A DNA stretch of 64,000 bases, taken from Paenibacillus sp. XY044. GTDB lineage: Bacteria > Bacillota > Bacilli > Paenibacillales > Paenibacillaceae. Positions 14,381 through 23,036 of the stretch are shown piece by piece. Location of the stretch: NCBI RefSeq assembly GCF_002257645.1, contig NZ_NQMO01000005.1, positions 186,001-250,000 on the forward strand, read 5' to 3'. Each line of letters begins with the position of its first letter. Position 1 is the stretch's first letter. The notes below the pieces were generated by a model. It made no database searches, had not been told where the DNA came from, and was given only the letters and a program-made list of their open reading frames with translations. A program made the translations under genes and the position numbers.

Positions 14381-16600
14381 TTAGGACGGCATGCCGGCCT
14401 TGGTGTTTTCTGCCTCCGTATGGGAAGACGGCCAGAATGCAAAGCGGCCCAGCAGCGCCGTAATGGCCGGCACGAGAAACGGCCGGACGATGAAAGTGTC
14501 CAGCAGGACACCGGCGGCGGTAATAATGCCGAACTGAACCAGCACCTGAATCGGCATCGAGGCAAGCACCGCGAAAGTTCCGGCCAAAATGAGGCCGGCG
14601 GAGGTGATAACCGAGCCCGTCTCGGACACGCCTTCCTGGATCGCCTGCTTTAACGGCATGTGCTTCCGTTTTTTCCAGATGCTCGAGATCATGAAGATGT
14701 TGTAGTCCTCGCCCAGCGCCACCAGGAACACGAACGAATACAGCGGAATCGCCCCTTGAATCGCGTCCGCGCCAAGCCCGTAATGGATGATGAGCCAGCC
14801 CAGCCCGAGCGCCGAGAAGTAAGATAAAATGACGGTCAGAATCAAATACACGGTTGCGGTAATCGACCGCAAATACACGAGCAGGAGCAGCGTAATCATA
14901 CCGATGACGACCGGAATAATGACCATCGTATCGCGGTCGCCGGTCTCGCGGGTGTCGTACTGTTCGGCAGTTTGGCCGCTGATCCACACTTTATCCGCCG
15001 GGGATGCTACTCCCGCCGCCTGAAGAGCCTGCTCTGCCGTGCTCCGCAGATCCGGAATTTGGTCCATCGCTTCGCTGGAATAGGGATTCATGTCGAGCGT
15101 TACGTCATACGCGATAATATTCGTGTCTTGGCTGCCCGGCTGTCCTTTCGACACCTCATCCACATACGGCAGCTCCTTCAGCTTCTGATCCAGGCCGTCC
15201 GGCTTGCCCTCCGTATCGACCATGATTTTCACCGGAGCCAGCTCCCCGGGGCTGAACTGCTTCCCGATCGTATCGAAGCCTTCACGAGAGGCCATATCTT
15301 TCGGAAAAGAAGACATAATATCGTAGGTAAACTTCACCTGGCTGGAAACGGAAGCGAGCCCGCCCAGCACGATCACCGTCACAATGACGATCATCCAAGG
15401 TTTGCGGACCACGAGCCGGCTGGCAAACCCGGGACGCTTCGGCTTGCGGGCCGGTACCGGTTTGCCCTTCTTGCGGGCGCGTTCCTCTTCCATCTCCGGC
15501 GTGCGGGGAACGAACGGAAAGAACGACGTCCGCCCGAAAATGGCCAGCAGTGCAGGTACCAGCGTCAAGCTCGCGATCACCATCACGAGAATGGAAACGC
15601 TGAACGGAACCGCAAAGCGGTGGTATGCTCCGTACTTCGCCAGCAGCAGGGCCAGCAGCGACAGGACCACCGTGAAGCCGCTCATGGCGATCGCGCCTGA
15701 AGATTCCGTCACCGACCGCAGCAGCGCCCGGGTCTTGCTCTCTTCTTCCTTCAGCAAATGGCGGAAGTGCGAGATCAGGAACAGACAGTAGTCCGTTCCG
15801 GCGCCGAACAGAAGCACCGTCATGATCGATACGGCTTGGGAATCGACGGTGATCCAGCCCTTCTGGGCCATCAAGCCGAGCAGGGGGCTGACCGCGCCAT
15901 ACGCAAAGCCGACTGCGATCAGCGGAATCAACGCCAGGATCGGCGAGCGGTATATGAGCAGCAGGATGACCAGCACCAAAATGACGGTGGACATCAACAG
16001 CTTGAAATCCGCGTTCTTAAACAGGCCGGTCGCGTCGATCGAAATGCCGACCGGACCCGTTACGCGGACGCTGAGGTCCGAACCGGAGTTATGGCTTGCG
16101 GCGAAGGGATCCTGCCCGGTTTCTTCCGTGATCCCGGATTGGAGCTGCTCCACCCCTTCTTTCAACTGGTCGCTGTCTGCGTCTTTGCGGAACAGCACGG
16201 GGGTGACCAGCGTGCTCTGATCCTCGGACAGCATTGCTTTCAGCGCGGCCGCCGGCATTTGGTTAAACGGCGGAACAGAATCCTGGTAAGGAACCGGATT
16301 CGTACTCCACTCGGCGTACATCTTCTGCACATGCTGTAAATCGTCGTCCTTCAGCCCGCCTTCACGATGCCAGACCAACAGGGCGGGAACCCCTGCATCA
16401 GTGCTGAACTGCTCCTCCGCGACGCGTTCAGCCTGAACCGAAGGCTTGGCGTCGTCCAGATTGGCCGCATTGTTCTGGACCTCTTTGTTGACCATCGGCC
16501 ATATGGCGCTTAGCACGCCCACGATGATGACCCATACGGCCAGCGTGATCCATTTGCTTCTTTTTCCGGCGACCCATCGCCCGTATCCGGAATCCCCCAT
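14381..16600 (-). CDS. MMPL-family RND transporter
   Basis: Membrane protein of 739 residues with the duplicated RND layout. Each half starts with one helix, then a large extracytoplasmic loop (about 40-200 and 430-550), then five helices. The signature of the fourth helix is kept in both halves: GTDYCLF at 268-274 and GEDYNIF in the second half. Proton-driven export of lipids or drugs is the family role (B. subtilis YdfJ type). It is divergent from a TetR gene, with a perfect 15-bp palindrome over its transcription start. It is therefore probably repressed by that TetR and induced by the exported compound. Substrate unknown. Confidence 0.9.
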   Translation of the reverse strand: MGDSGYGRWVAGKRSKWITLAVWVIIVGVLSAIWPMVNKEVQNNAANLDDAKPSVQAERVAEEQFSTDAGVPALLVWHREGGLKDDDLQHVQKMYAEWSTNPVPYQDSVPPFNQMPAAALKAMLSEDQSTLVTPVLFRKDADSDQLKEGVEQLQSGITEETGQDPFAASHNSGSDLSVRVTGPVGISIDATGLFKNADFKLLMSTVILVLVILLLIYRSPILALIPLIAVGFAYGAVSPLLGLMAQKGWITVDSQAVSIMTVLLFGAGTDYCLFLISHFRHLLKEEESKTRALLRSVTESSGAIAMSGFTVVLSLLALLLAKYGAYHRFAVPFSVSILVMVIASLTLVPALLAIFGRTSFFPFVPRTPEMEEERARKKGKPVPARKPKRPGFASRLVVRKPWMIVIVTVIVLGGLASVSSQVKFTYDIMSSFPKDMASREGFDTIGKQFSPGELAPVKIMVDTEGKPDGLDQKLKELPYVDEVSKGQPGSQDTNIIAYDVTLDMNPYSSEAMDQIPDLRSTAEQALQAAGVASPADKVWISGQTAEQYDTRETGDRDTMVIIPVVIGMITLLLLVYLRSITATVYLILTVILSYFSALGLGWLIIHYGLGADAIQGAIPLYSFVFLVALGEDYNIFMISSIWKKRKHMPLKQAIQEGVSETGSVITSAGLILAGTFAVLASMPIQVLVQFGIITAAGVLLDTFIVRPFLVPAITALLGRFAFWPSSHTEAENTKAGMPS

Positions 16601-16614
16601 ATTCTGCTCCTCCC

Positions 16615-16647
16615 CACCTGTTACAGGTGTCTAAATGGTATAGTATA
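16615..16647 (-). promoter_or_regulatory. MMPL promoter with perfect 15-bp palindromic operator
   Basis: CACCTGT-T-ACAGGTG (16615-16629) is a perfect palindrome placed just downstream of a minus-strand -10 TATACT (16642-16647), so over the start site. This is the usual position of a TetR-type operator. I saw no clear -35. GGGGAGGAG follows as the ribosome binding site of the MMPL gene. Confidence 0.55.
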
Positions 16648-16853
16648 AGTACATGTTTATGCTGAAAAAATGCGGTTCCGCTGGCTCCGTGATACAATAT
16701 GGGACAGTACGAACGCGGTCTTTTTCAGCCTCTGTAGACGGCATAAAACCGCAGATGCCAATGAATGGCATATCCGCTGATGCAATGCCACATTAATTAT
16801 ATATACCGGAAGGTTAATTATCAATCAGGATTTAAACACTGGAGGACATCAAT

Positions 16854-17489
16854 ATGGAACAATCCCAGGGACAACATCCGATCAAACGCTCCCCGGGCCG
16901 GCCCAAACGCCGGCAGGAGGATACCCCCATGAACGAATTCATCTTAAAAACGGCATCCGCCCTGTTCATGGAGTACGGCTATGAGCCGGTCTCGCTGCAG
17001 CAGATTGCCCAGGTGTGCGGCGTAACCAAAGCTTCCATTTACTATCACTTTGAAAATAAAGCCCAGCTCTTCACGGCGGCCGTCACCGCCATGATGCAGA
17101 AGGCACGCAATGCCTCCCTGCGGATTATGCAGCAGGATAAGCCGCTCTACGACCGGCTTGTGGAGCTGGCCGAGAACAAGCTTCGTTTCCCGCACGGAGA
17201 CTTTGAAACGATCATGCGCGATGCCAGCGCATCGCTGGCGCCCGAACAGCTGGAGGAAATTCGCGTCAGCGAGGATCAGATTCACGACGTGCTGACCGTC
17301 AGCTTCACCGAGGCGATTAAAAATGGGGAGGTGCGCTCCGCACACCCGCTGCTCATGGCGCACACGCTGGCGTCCATGCTGATGATCGGCAACCGGGAGA
17401 TCGCCAGGGAGTTTGCCCCCTCCGCGGGCGATCTGGCCCAGGAGATCATCAACATGTTCTGGAACGGCGTCGGCATGCAGGAAGCGTAG
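16854..17489 (+). CDS. TetR/AcrR family regulator
   Basis: Repressor of 211 residues. The N-terminal 20 residues are basic and proline-rich. The TetR helix-turn-helix follows (about 25-70: TASALFMEYGYEPVSLQQIA, then VTKASIYYHFENKAQLF). The remaining helices form the ligand-binding and dimer domain. GGAGG lies 8 nt before the ATG. It is transcribed divergently from the MMPL exporter. It would be the local repressor of that pump, acting through the palindrome at 16615-16629. The divergent region also carries two copies of TTAATTAT near 16794 and 16817, with no assigned role. Confidence 0.9.
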   Translation: MEQSQGQHPIKRSPGRPKRRQEDTPMNEFILKTASALFMEYGYEPVSLQQIAQVCGVTKASIYYHFENKAQLFTAAVTAMMQKARNASLRIMQQDKPLYDRLVELAENKLRFPHGDFETIMRDASASLAPEQLEEIRVSEDQIHDVLTVSFTEAIKNGEVRSAHPLLMAHTLASMLMIGNREIAREFAPSAGDLAQEIINMFWNGVGMQEA

Positions 17490-17524
17490 CGTAAGGTTTG
17501 GCCGAAGGCGGCTTTAAAAGGATT

Positions 17525-18505
17525 TTACGTATGTTCTTCCGACGCTTGTCTGGCGGATTTGCCGCGGGTCGGCCTCTTCTGCTCCTTCTCCTGCTTCTGC
17601 CGCAGCTTCCACTCGTCGAGCCAAGCCCATAAGTAGTAAGCGGCGTAGCTTCGCCACGGCGACCAGTCGCGGCTGATCTCCATCATGAGCGAAGAGGCTG
17701 GCTGGCTGTCGAAGCCCCACAGCAGCTTCATCGCATTCTTCAGCCCGATGTCGTCGGCCGGGAAGAAATCGGTTCGGCCCACGCTGAAGAGCAGGAAGCA
17801 CTCGACCGTCCATTTGCCGACGCCGCGGATCGGGAGCAGCCGGTTGAAAATTTCTTCGTCCGCAAGGTCCGGCATGGCGTTAAGGTCAAGGGAGCCGTCC
17901 GCTACCTGCCGCGCCAGACCGGTGATGTACTCGGCTTTGCGACGGCTGAACTGCAGCGGCATCAGCTCATCCGGGTCGAGCGCGGCCAGCGCCTCCGGCT
18001 TCGGAAAGCTGTAAAGCGTATGGTCCCCAATCGCCACCGGAGTGCCATACTGCTCGGTGATCCGCGAGACGAGCGAAGCCGCAAAGCTCAGGTTCATCTG
18101 CTGACCGATGATGGTCCGCACCAGATTTTGAAACAAATTCGGCTCCAGCAGTATTTTCAATCCATGCAGCCCGGGAAGAATCGGACCGATAACAGGCTCA
18201 TTCTGGAGCTGCGCATAGAACGGCCTCAGATCCACATGGTTGGACAGCATTTTGCCAATATACCCCCGGATGGCGTCGGTTTCCTTCGGACTACAGGCCT
18301 GCAGCAGCTCCAGCTCTGCCGCCGGCCCTTGATCGGTCTCTACCAGGGTCACGGTGACCGGAATGTCTCGCCCTTCGACCGGAACCACTTTCGTGAATGC
18401 TGGATATTCCGGATGGGCCAGTACGAGCCGGGGATTTTGCCCCCTGACCGCAACCATGGTTCGTTCAATGCTGAAGGGTGTGAGAAGCGGGATTGTTTCT
18501 TTCAT
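17525..18505 (-). CDS. AlkA-like DNA-3-methyladenine glycosylase
   Basis: Base-excision repair glycosylase of 326 residues. It has an AlkA-type N-terminal domain, the helix-hairpin-helix (LLPIRGVGKWTVECFLL, about 223-239) and the catalytic aspartate D252 in FFPADDIGLK. The IIGQQMNLSFAASL segment is the usual preceding helix. It removes alkylated purines from DNA. The length fits the B. subtilis YfjP group, including a basic tail rich in Lys, Gln and Arg. AGGAGG lies 10 nt before the ATG. It is convergent with the TetR gene (35-bp gap). Three phased 21-bp repeats lie 90-150 bp upstream. Confidence 0.88.
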   Translation of the reverse strand: MKETIPLLTPFSIERTMVAVRGQNPRLVLAHPEYPAFTKVVPVEGRDIPVTVTLVETDQGPAAELELLQACSPKETDAIRGYIGKMLSNHVDLRPFYAQLQNEPVIGPILPGLHGLKILLEPNLFQNLVRTIIGQQMNLSFAASLVSRITEQYGTPVAIGDHTLYSFPKPEALAALDPDELMPLQFSRRKAEYITGLARQVADGSLDLNAMPDLADEEIFNRLLPIRGVGKWTVECFLLFSVGRTDFFPADDIGLKNAMKLLWGFDSQPASSLMMEISRDWSPWRSYAAYYLWAWLDEWKLRQKQEKEQKRPTRGKSARQASEEHT

Positions 18506-18590
18506 GTACCACGTACCTCCTGACTCCTAATGTTAATAAAGCGTTCGCCGCAAGACGTTTCTGCGGTTTTCATTCCTGAATGAACTTATA

Positions 18591-18653
18591 TGTTCAATAT
18601 TGACAAACACACGTTCGATATTCAAGCATGAATTTCCAATATTCAAAAAAAGA
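18591..18653. repeat. Three imperfect 21-bp tandem repeats with a TTCAATATTGA-like core
   Basis: The cores CAATATT, CGATATT and CAATATT begin at 18595, 18616 and 18637, exactly 21 bp apart. Each sits in a near-palindrome of the type TTCRATATTSAA. Two helical turns of spacing puts the cores on one DNA face. The array is upstream of the AlkA-like gene and downstream of the ABC exporter gene, and its last unit overlaps the exporter terminator. Confidence 0.5.
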
Positions 18654-18676
18654 GCAGCCGTCATGGCTGCTCTTTT
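18645..18676 (-). terminator. Intrinsic terminator of the MarR-ABC operon
   Basis: Minus strand: AAAAGAGCAGCC-ATGAC-GGCTGCTCTTTT followed by more T residues. It lies about 40 nt after the last ABC stop codon. Confidence 0.9.
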
Positions 18677-18716
18677 GAAATGCGGATGTAATCGTTACGG
18701 GTGCTCGCTTTCCCCC

Positions 18717-20597
18717 TCAGACAACCTCCTGAATGCTTCCGCCGGTAAACTGGCTGTTATACAGATCGGCGTAGAAGCCGCCTTTGGCGAGAAGCTCCTC
18801 GTGGTTGCCTTTCTCGATCACGCTGCCCTGGTTCATGACCAGGATCAGATCTGCGTCGCGGATCGTGGAAAGCCGGTGGGCGATGACGAAGCTCGTTCTG
18901 CCCTTCATCAGGTCGTTCATCGCCCTCTGAATGTAGACCTCCGTCCGGGTATCGACGCTGCTGGTCGCTTCATCCAGGATGAGGATGGACGGGTCGGCCA
19001 GAATAGCGCGCGCAATGGTCAGCAGCTGCTTCTGCCCTTGGGAAATGTTCGACGCTTCTTCGTTCAGCACGGTGTCATAGCCGTCCGGCAGTGTCCGGAT
19101 GAAGTGGTCGGCATGAGCCGCCTTGGCCGCCTCGATCACTTCTTCATTCGTGGCGCCGGCCCGGCCGTAAGCGATATTCTCCATGATCGTCCCGTTGAAG
19201 AGCCAGGTATCCTGGAGCACCATGCCGAAAATGCTGCGCAAATTGCCGCGCTTCAAATGGGTAATGTTCACGCCGTCGATGGTGATCGCCCCGCCGTTCA
19301 GCTCATAGAAGCGCATCAGCAGGTTGATGAGCGTCGTCTTGCCGGCTCCGGTCGGCCCGACGATGGCAATCGTCTGCCCCGGCTTCACGTCGATGTTCAT
19401 GTCTTCGATAAGCATCGCGTCTTCTTTATAGCCGAACCGAACATGCTCAAACTGCACGGCACCTTTCGGATTGTTCAGGACAGCAGCATCCGCCGCTTCC
19501 GGCACTTCTTCTTCTTCATCCAGCAGCTCGAACACGCGCTCCGCCGAAGCGATGGTGGACTGGATGATGTTCGCGATGTTGGCCGTCTGCATGATCGGCT
19601 GGGTGAACTGTCTGGCGTACTGGATGAACGCCTGCACATCCCCGATCGTAATGCGGCCGTGGGTGACGAAGATCCCTCCGACCACGCACACCAGCACATA
19701 GCCGATATTGCCGATAAACATCATCATCGGCATGATGATGCCGGAGATGAATTGGGCTTTCCAGCCGGAGCTGTACAGCTTTTCATTGATTTTGTTGAAA
19801 TCTTCGACGGACTCCCGCTCGCGGCCGAAGGCTTTCACGATTTTGTGTCCCGTATACATTTCTTCCACATGGCCGTTGAGCTGTCCCAAAGACGCCTGCT
19901 GGGCCATGAAATGCTTCTGGGAACGGGAAGCCACCGCTTTGATGACGATGAAGCTCAGCGGCAGCGTTACGATCAGAATCAGCGTCATCCATGGACTGAT
20001 CGACAGCATCATCACGATGACGCCGACCAGCGTCACGATGGACGTGATCAGCTGCGTCAAGCTCTGCTGCAGCGTGGTGCTGATGTTGTCGACGTCGTTG
20101 GTCGCGCGGCTCAAAATTTCGCCGTGCGTACGGGAATCAAAATACTTCAGCGGCAGGCGAGACAGCTTCGCGTTGATCTGCTCCCGCATATCGTACACGA
20201 CCTTCTGCGCCACGCCGGCCATCAGATACTGCTGAATATAGCTGAACGCCGCGCTGAACAGGTACAGACCAATAAGAATCAACAGAATCTGGGTAATGTA
20301 GGTAAAATCTATTCCGGCTCCCGGCGTCCCCTTCGCCATCGCGAGGACGCCTTCCAGCAGTTTGGTGATCGCTTTGCCGAGAATTTTCGGGCTCGCGATG
20401 CTGAACACCGTACTGAGAATCGCCGTCAGGAAAATAACGATCAGCGTCCCCCGGCGCGGCCGCAGGTACCCTACAAGCCGCTTCAGAGAGCCCTTAAAGT
20501 CCTTGGCCTTCTGCACGGGCATCATTTGGCCGGGATGGCCGCCGGGATGCCGCGGTCCTCCCGGCCGAGGTCCGGGTCTTCTTGCTTGCTCACTCAT
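18717..20597 (-). CDS. ABC exporter half-transporter, catalytically complete subunit
   Basis: Type IV ABC exporter half of 626 residues: six membrane helices (about 45-345) then one nucleotide-binding domain. Walker A is GPTGAGKT (414-421), Walker B ends with the catalytic E543 (ILDEATS), and the switch histidine is H574. The signature is ISQGQ (518-522) instead of LSGGQ. The N-terminus is rich in Gly, Pro and Arg. Its start overlaps the previous gene by 4 bp (ATGA). With the upstream half it should form a heterodimer of the BmrCD/LmrCD type. Its own Walker residues and the partner's intact signature build the one working ATP site. Multidrug or lipid export is inferred. Confidence 0.93.
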   Translation of the reverse strand: MSEQARRPGPRPGGPRHPGGHPGQMMPVQKAKDFKGSLKRLVGYLRPRRGTLIVIFLTAILSTVFSIASPKILGKAITKLLEGVLAMAKGTPGAGIDFTYITQILLILIGLYLFSAAFSYIQQYLMAGVAQKVVYDMREQINAKLSRLPLKYFDSRTHGEILSRATNDVDNISTTLQQSLTQLITSIVTLVGVIVMMLSISPWMTLILIVTLPLSFIVIKAVASRSQKHFMAQQASLGQLNGHVEEMYTGHKIVKAFGRERESVEDFNKINEKLYSSGWKAQFISGIIMPMMMFIGNIGYVLVCVVGGIFVTHGRITIGDVQAFIQYARQFTQPIMQTANIANIIQSTIASAERVFELLDEEEEVPEAADAAVLNNPKGAVQFEHVRFGYKEDAMLIEDMNIDVKPGQTIAIVGPTGAGKTTLINLLMRFYELNGGAITIDGVNITHLKRGNLRSIFGMVLQDTWLFNGTIMENIAYGRAGATNEEVIEAAKAAHADHFIRTLPDGYDTVLNEEASNISQGQKQLLTIARAILADPSILILDEATSSVDTRTEVYIQRAMNDLMKGRTSFVIAHRLSTIRDADLILVMNQGSVIEKGNHEELLAKGGFYADLYNSQFTGGSIQEVV

Positions 20598-22321
20598 GCG
20601 ATCTCCTCCTCTGACAGCTGTGAGGATACAATTTCGCGGTAAACGTCGCTGGTTTCCATCAGCTCACGGTGGGTGCCGATGCCGGCGATCTGCCCTTCGT
20701 CGAGGACGATGATCCGGTCGGCGTCCATGACCGTGCTGACCCGCTGCGCTACGATCAAGACGGTCGCGTCCCGCGTCACCGGCTTCAGCGCGCTGCGCAG
20801 CTTCGCATCCGTCTTGAAATCGAGCGCCGAGAAGCTGTCGTCAAACGCATAGATTTCCGGCCGGCGTACCAGCGCCCGCGCAATGGACAGGCGCTGCTTC
20901 TGACCACCGGACACGTTGTTTCCGCCCTGGGCAATTTCCGACTCAAAGCCGTCTTTCATATTCAAAATAAATTCGGTCGCCTGGGCGATATCCGCCGCCT
21001 CGCGGATTTCCTCTTCGGTGGCGTCCTTTTTGCCGTAGCGGATATTGTCCGCAATCGTTCCGGTAAACAACAGCGCCTTCTGCGGCACGAAGCCGATCTT
21101 GACGCGCAGCTCCTCCTGCGTCATTTCGCGGACGTCAACCCCGTCGACCAGCACACTGCCTTCCGCTACATCATAAAAACGCGGAATCAGGCTGAGCAGC
21201 GTCGACTTGCCGGAACCGGTGCCCCCGATAATCGCTGTAGTTTCCCCTGGCTTGGCGGTGAACGAAATTCCCGACAGCGCCGGCTGCTCCGCGCCCGGAT
21301 AGCTGAACGTCACGTCCCGGAATTCCAAATAGCCGCGGGCTTCCTCAGGGGATTGCGCATAGGCCGGATCATCGATATCCGGCGTGATGCTGAGCACCTC
21401 GTTAATCCGCGCAGCGGATGCGGAAGCACGCGGAACCATGACGAAAATCATGGAGACCATGATCAGGGAGAACATGATCTGCATGGCGTACTGGATAAAG
21501 GCCATCAGGTCTCCGACCTGCATATGCCCATGGCTGATGCGCAGTCCGCCGAACCAGACGATGGCGATGGTCGATAAGTTCATAACGATCATCATGATCG
21601 GCATCATGGCCGCCATGATTTTGTTGACCCGAATCGCCGTGCTGGTCAGATCGTAGTTGGCTTCCCGGAAGCGCTCCTGCTCATGCTGAATCCGGTTGAA
21701 CGAACGAACAACCCGGATCCCGGTCAGGTTTTCGCGGAGCACCCGGTTCAATTTGTCCAGCTTGACCTGCATCGCCTTGAACAGCGGCAGTCCCTTGCCG
21801 GCAATCAGAGCGATGGAGCCTGCCAGCACCGGCACGACAACGACGATGACCAGAGACAGCTTGGCGTCCTTGGACACTGCCATAATGATCCCGCCGATAC
21901 ACATCATCGGCGCGCTGATCATCATCCGCAGCATCATGGTCAGCACCTGCTGGGTCTGGGCGATGTCATTGGTGGTGCGGGTAATGAGCGAAGCCGTACC
22001 CAGCTTGTCGAATTCCTGCAGGGAGAAATTCTGGACATGCTGGAATACCCGGCTGCGCATCGATCTGCCGAAGCCGCCAGCCACTTTGGCCGACAGGTAG
22101 CTCGCAATAATGGAGCAAATTGCTCCCCCCAAAGCTACGGCCAGCATAAAGCCGCCGATTTTCCAAATGTAAGGAATGTCTCCCTCGATGATGCCCTTAT
22201 CCACGATGTCCGACATCAGCGTCGGGAGATACAGGTCCGACATGGACTGTAGAAACACAAGCACAAATATGAACAGGATCAGAAGCCAGAATGGCTTCAA
22301 TGAACGAAAGAGCTTCAGCAT
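20594..22321 (-). CDS. ABC exporter half-transporter, degenerate-site subunit
   Basis: Half-transporter of 575 residues with six membrane helices (about 12-300) and a nucleotide-binding domain. Walker A is GGTGSGKS (366-373) and the signature VSGGQ (470-474) is good. The catalytic glutamate is aspartate (D495 in YAFDDS) and the switch histidine is glutamine (Q526 in IVAQR). These are the standard changes of the BmrC-type partner in heterodimeric exporters. It overlaps the MarR gene by 7 bp upstream and the partner gene by 4 bp downstream, so the three genes are translationally coupled in one operon. Confidence 0.93.
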   Translation of the reverse strand: MLKLFRSLKPFWLLILFIFVLVFLQSMSDLYLPTLMSDIVDKGIIEGDIPYIWKIGGFMLAVALGGAICSIIASYLSAKVAGGFGRSMRSRVFQHVQNFSLQEFDKLGTASLITRTTNDIAQTQQVLTMMLRMMISAPMMCIGGIIMAVSKDAKLSLVIVVVVPVLAGSIALIAGKGLPLFKAMQVKLDKLNRVLRENLTGIRVVRSFNRIQHEQERFREANYDLTSTAIRVNKIMAAMMPIMMIVMNLSTIAIVWFGGLRISHGHMQVGDLMAFIQYAMQIMFSLIMVSMIFVMVPRASASAARINEVLSITPDIDDPAYAQSPEEARGYLEFRDVTFSYPGAEQPALSGISFTAKPGETTAIIGGTGSGKSTLLSLIPRFYDVAEGSVLVDGVDVREMTQEELRVKIGFVPQKALLFTGTIADNIRYGKKDATEEEIREAADIAQATEFILNMKDGFESEIAQGGNNVSGGQKQRLSIARALVRRPEIYAFDDSFSALDFKTDAKLRSALKPVTRDATVLIVAQRVSTVMDADRIIVLDEGQIAGIGTHRELMETSDVYREIVSSQLSEEEIA

Positions 22322-22857
22322 GTTGGCACTTCACCTCCATCCGATGAATCATTTTGCGTTTTGCTTTCATAATACTTATAAGCCTTGGTCAGCAGCTCGG
22401 ACAGCTTCTCGCTCTCCTGGATGCCCAAGTGATCGACAAGCCCCTTGAAGGAATGAATTGTCGCCTTACGGGCTTGTATAATCGCTTCCCGCCCCTCTTC
22501 GCTAAGCTTGATCCGAACCACCCTTCGATCCGCCTCATCCGGCGTCCGTACGATCCATTTCTTCTTCTCCAGCGCTTTGACAAACTGCGTGACGGTCGGA
22601 GAAGTGACCCCCAGCATCGCACTGATCTCGGACACCTTCAGTCCCGGGCTATCCGGCTCGACATGCCGCATGAGTAGAACCATCAGACCCATCTCGCTCA
22701 TTTTCAAGCCTTCGATCACCCGGTGCCGAAACTCACCCCTGTTAAACCTCATGACCGACTGGAGCAGTTGAACAACGGTTTCGTGGTGCTGATCATGCTC
22801 CTGCGGTTCGGTACCCTGACAGAGGGCTTTCTGACGGTTGTTATCATCGTCGTTCAT
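22315..22857 (-). CDS. MarR family regulator of the ABC exporter operon
   Basis: Winged-helix regulator of 180 residues. The MarR core lies at about 70-145, with LKVSEISAMLGVTSPTVTQF as recognition region and DRRVVRIKLSEEG as wing. The N-terminus of about 25 residues is polar and rich in Gln and His. AAAGGAGG precedes the ATG. It is the first gene of the MarR-ABC-ABC operon. A long inverted repeat over its promoter suggests autorepression relieved by a drug-like ligand. Confidence 0.92.
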   Translation of the reverse strand: MNDDDNNRQKALCQGTEPQEHDQHHETVVQLLQSVMRFNRGEFRHRVIEGLKMSEMGLMVLLMRHVEPDSPGLKVSEISAMLGVTSPTVTQFVKALEKKKWIVRTPDEADRRVVRIKLSEEGREAIIQARKATIHSFKGLVDHLGIQESEKLSELLTKAYKYYESKTQNDSSDGGEVPTC

Positions 22858-22916
22858 GACGCAAATAGTCCTCCTTTCCCCAACTTGCTATGAAGGATGC
22901 TATCCTGCATAAAAAA

Positions 22917-22953
22917 ATAATTAGGTTACCAATTAAATAGGCAACCTAATTAT
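22917..22953 (-). promoter_or_regulatory. Inverted-repeat operator over the MarR-ABC promoter
   Basis: ATAATTAGGTTACC (22917-22930) pairs with GGCAACCTAATTAT (22940-22953) at 13 of 14 positions. On the minus strand a -35 TTGCCT and a -10 near TAATTAT lie inside it, so bound repressor would cover the promoter. The encoded MarR is the likely ligand. Confidence 0.6.
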
Positions 22954-23036
22954 ATGGCCTTTCTGATTTATATGTCAATTAAAACATATCTAAAAAAGTC
23001 CAACATATCAAGTTCATATCTGAGGCTTTCTTTAAT

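Noticed and set aside
14199..14987. Minus-strand frame ending in a Pro-Lys-Leu repeat
   Set aside because: It overlaps the MMPL gene in another frame and runs through its terminator. The repeat is noted as DNA only.
17490..17524. Terminator between the TetR and AlkA-like genes
   Set aside because: Only a 4-bp GCCG/CGGC stem followed by TTTAAAA, too weak to call.
18600..20642. 680-codon open frame on the plus strand
   Set aside because: Antisense shadow of the ABC exporter gene, which has all family motifs on the minus strand.
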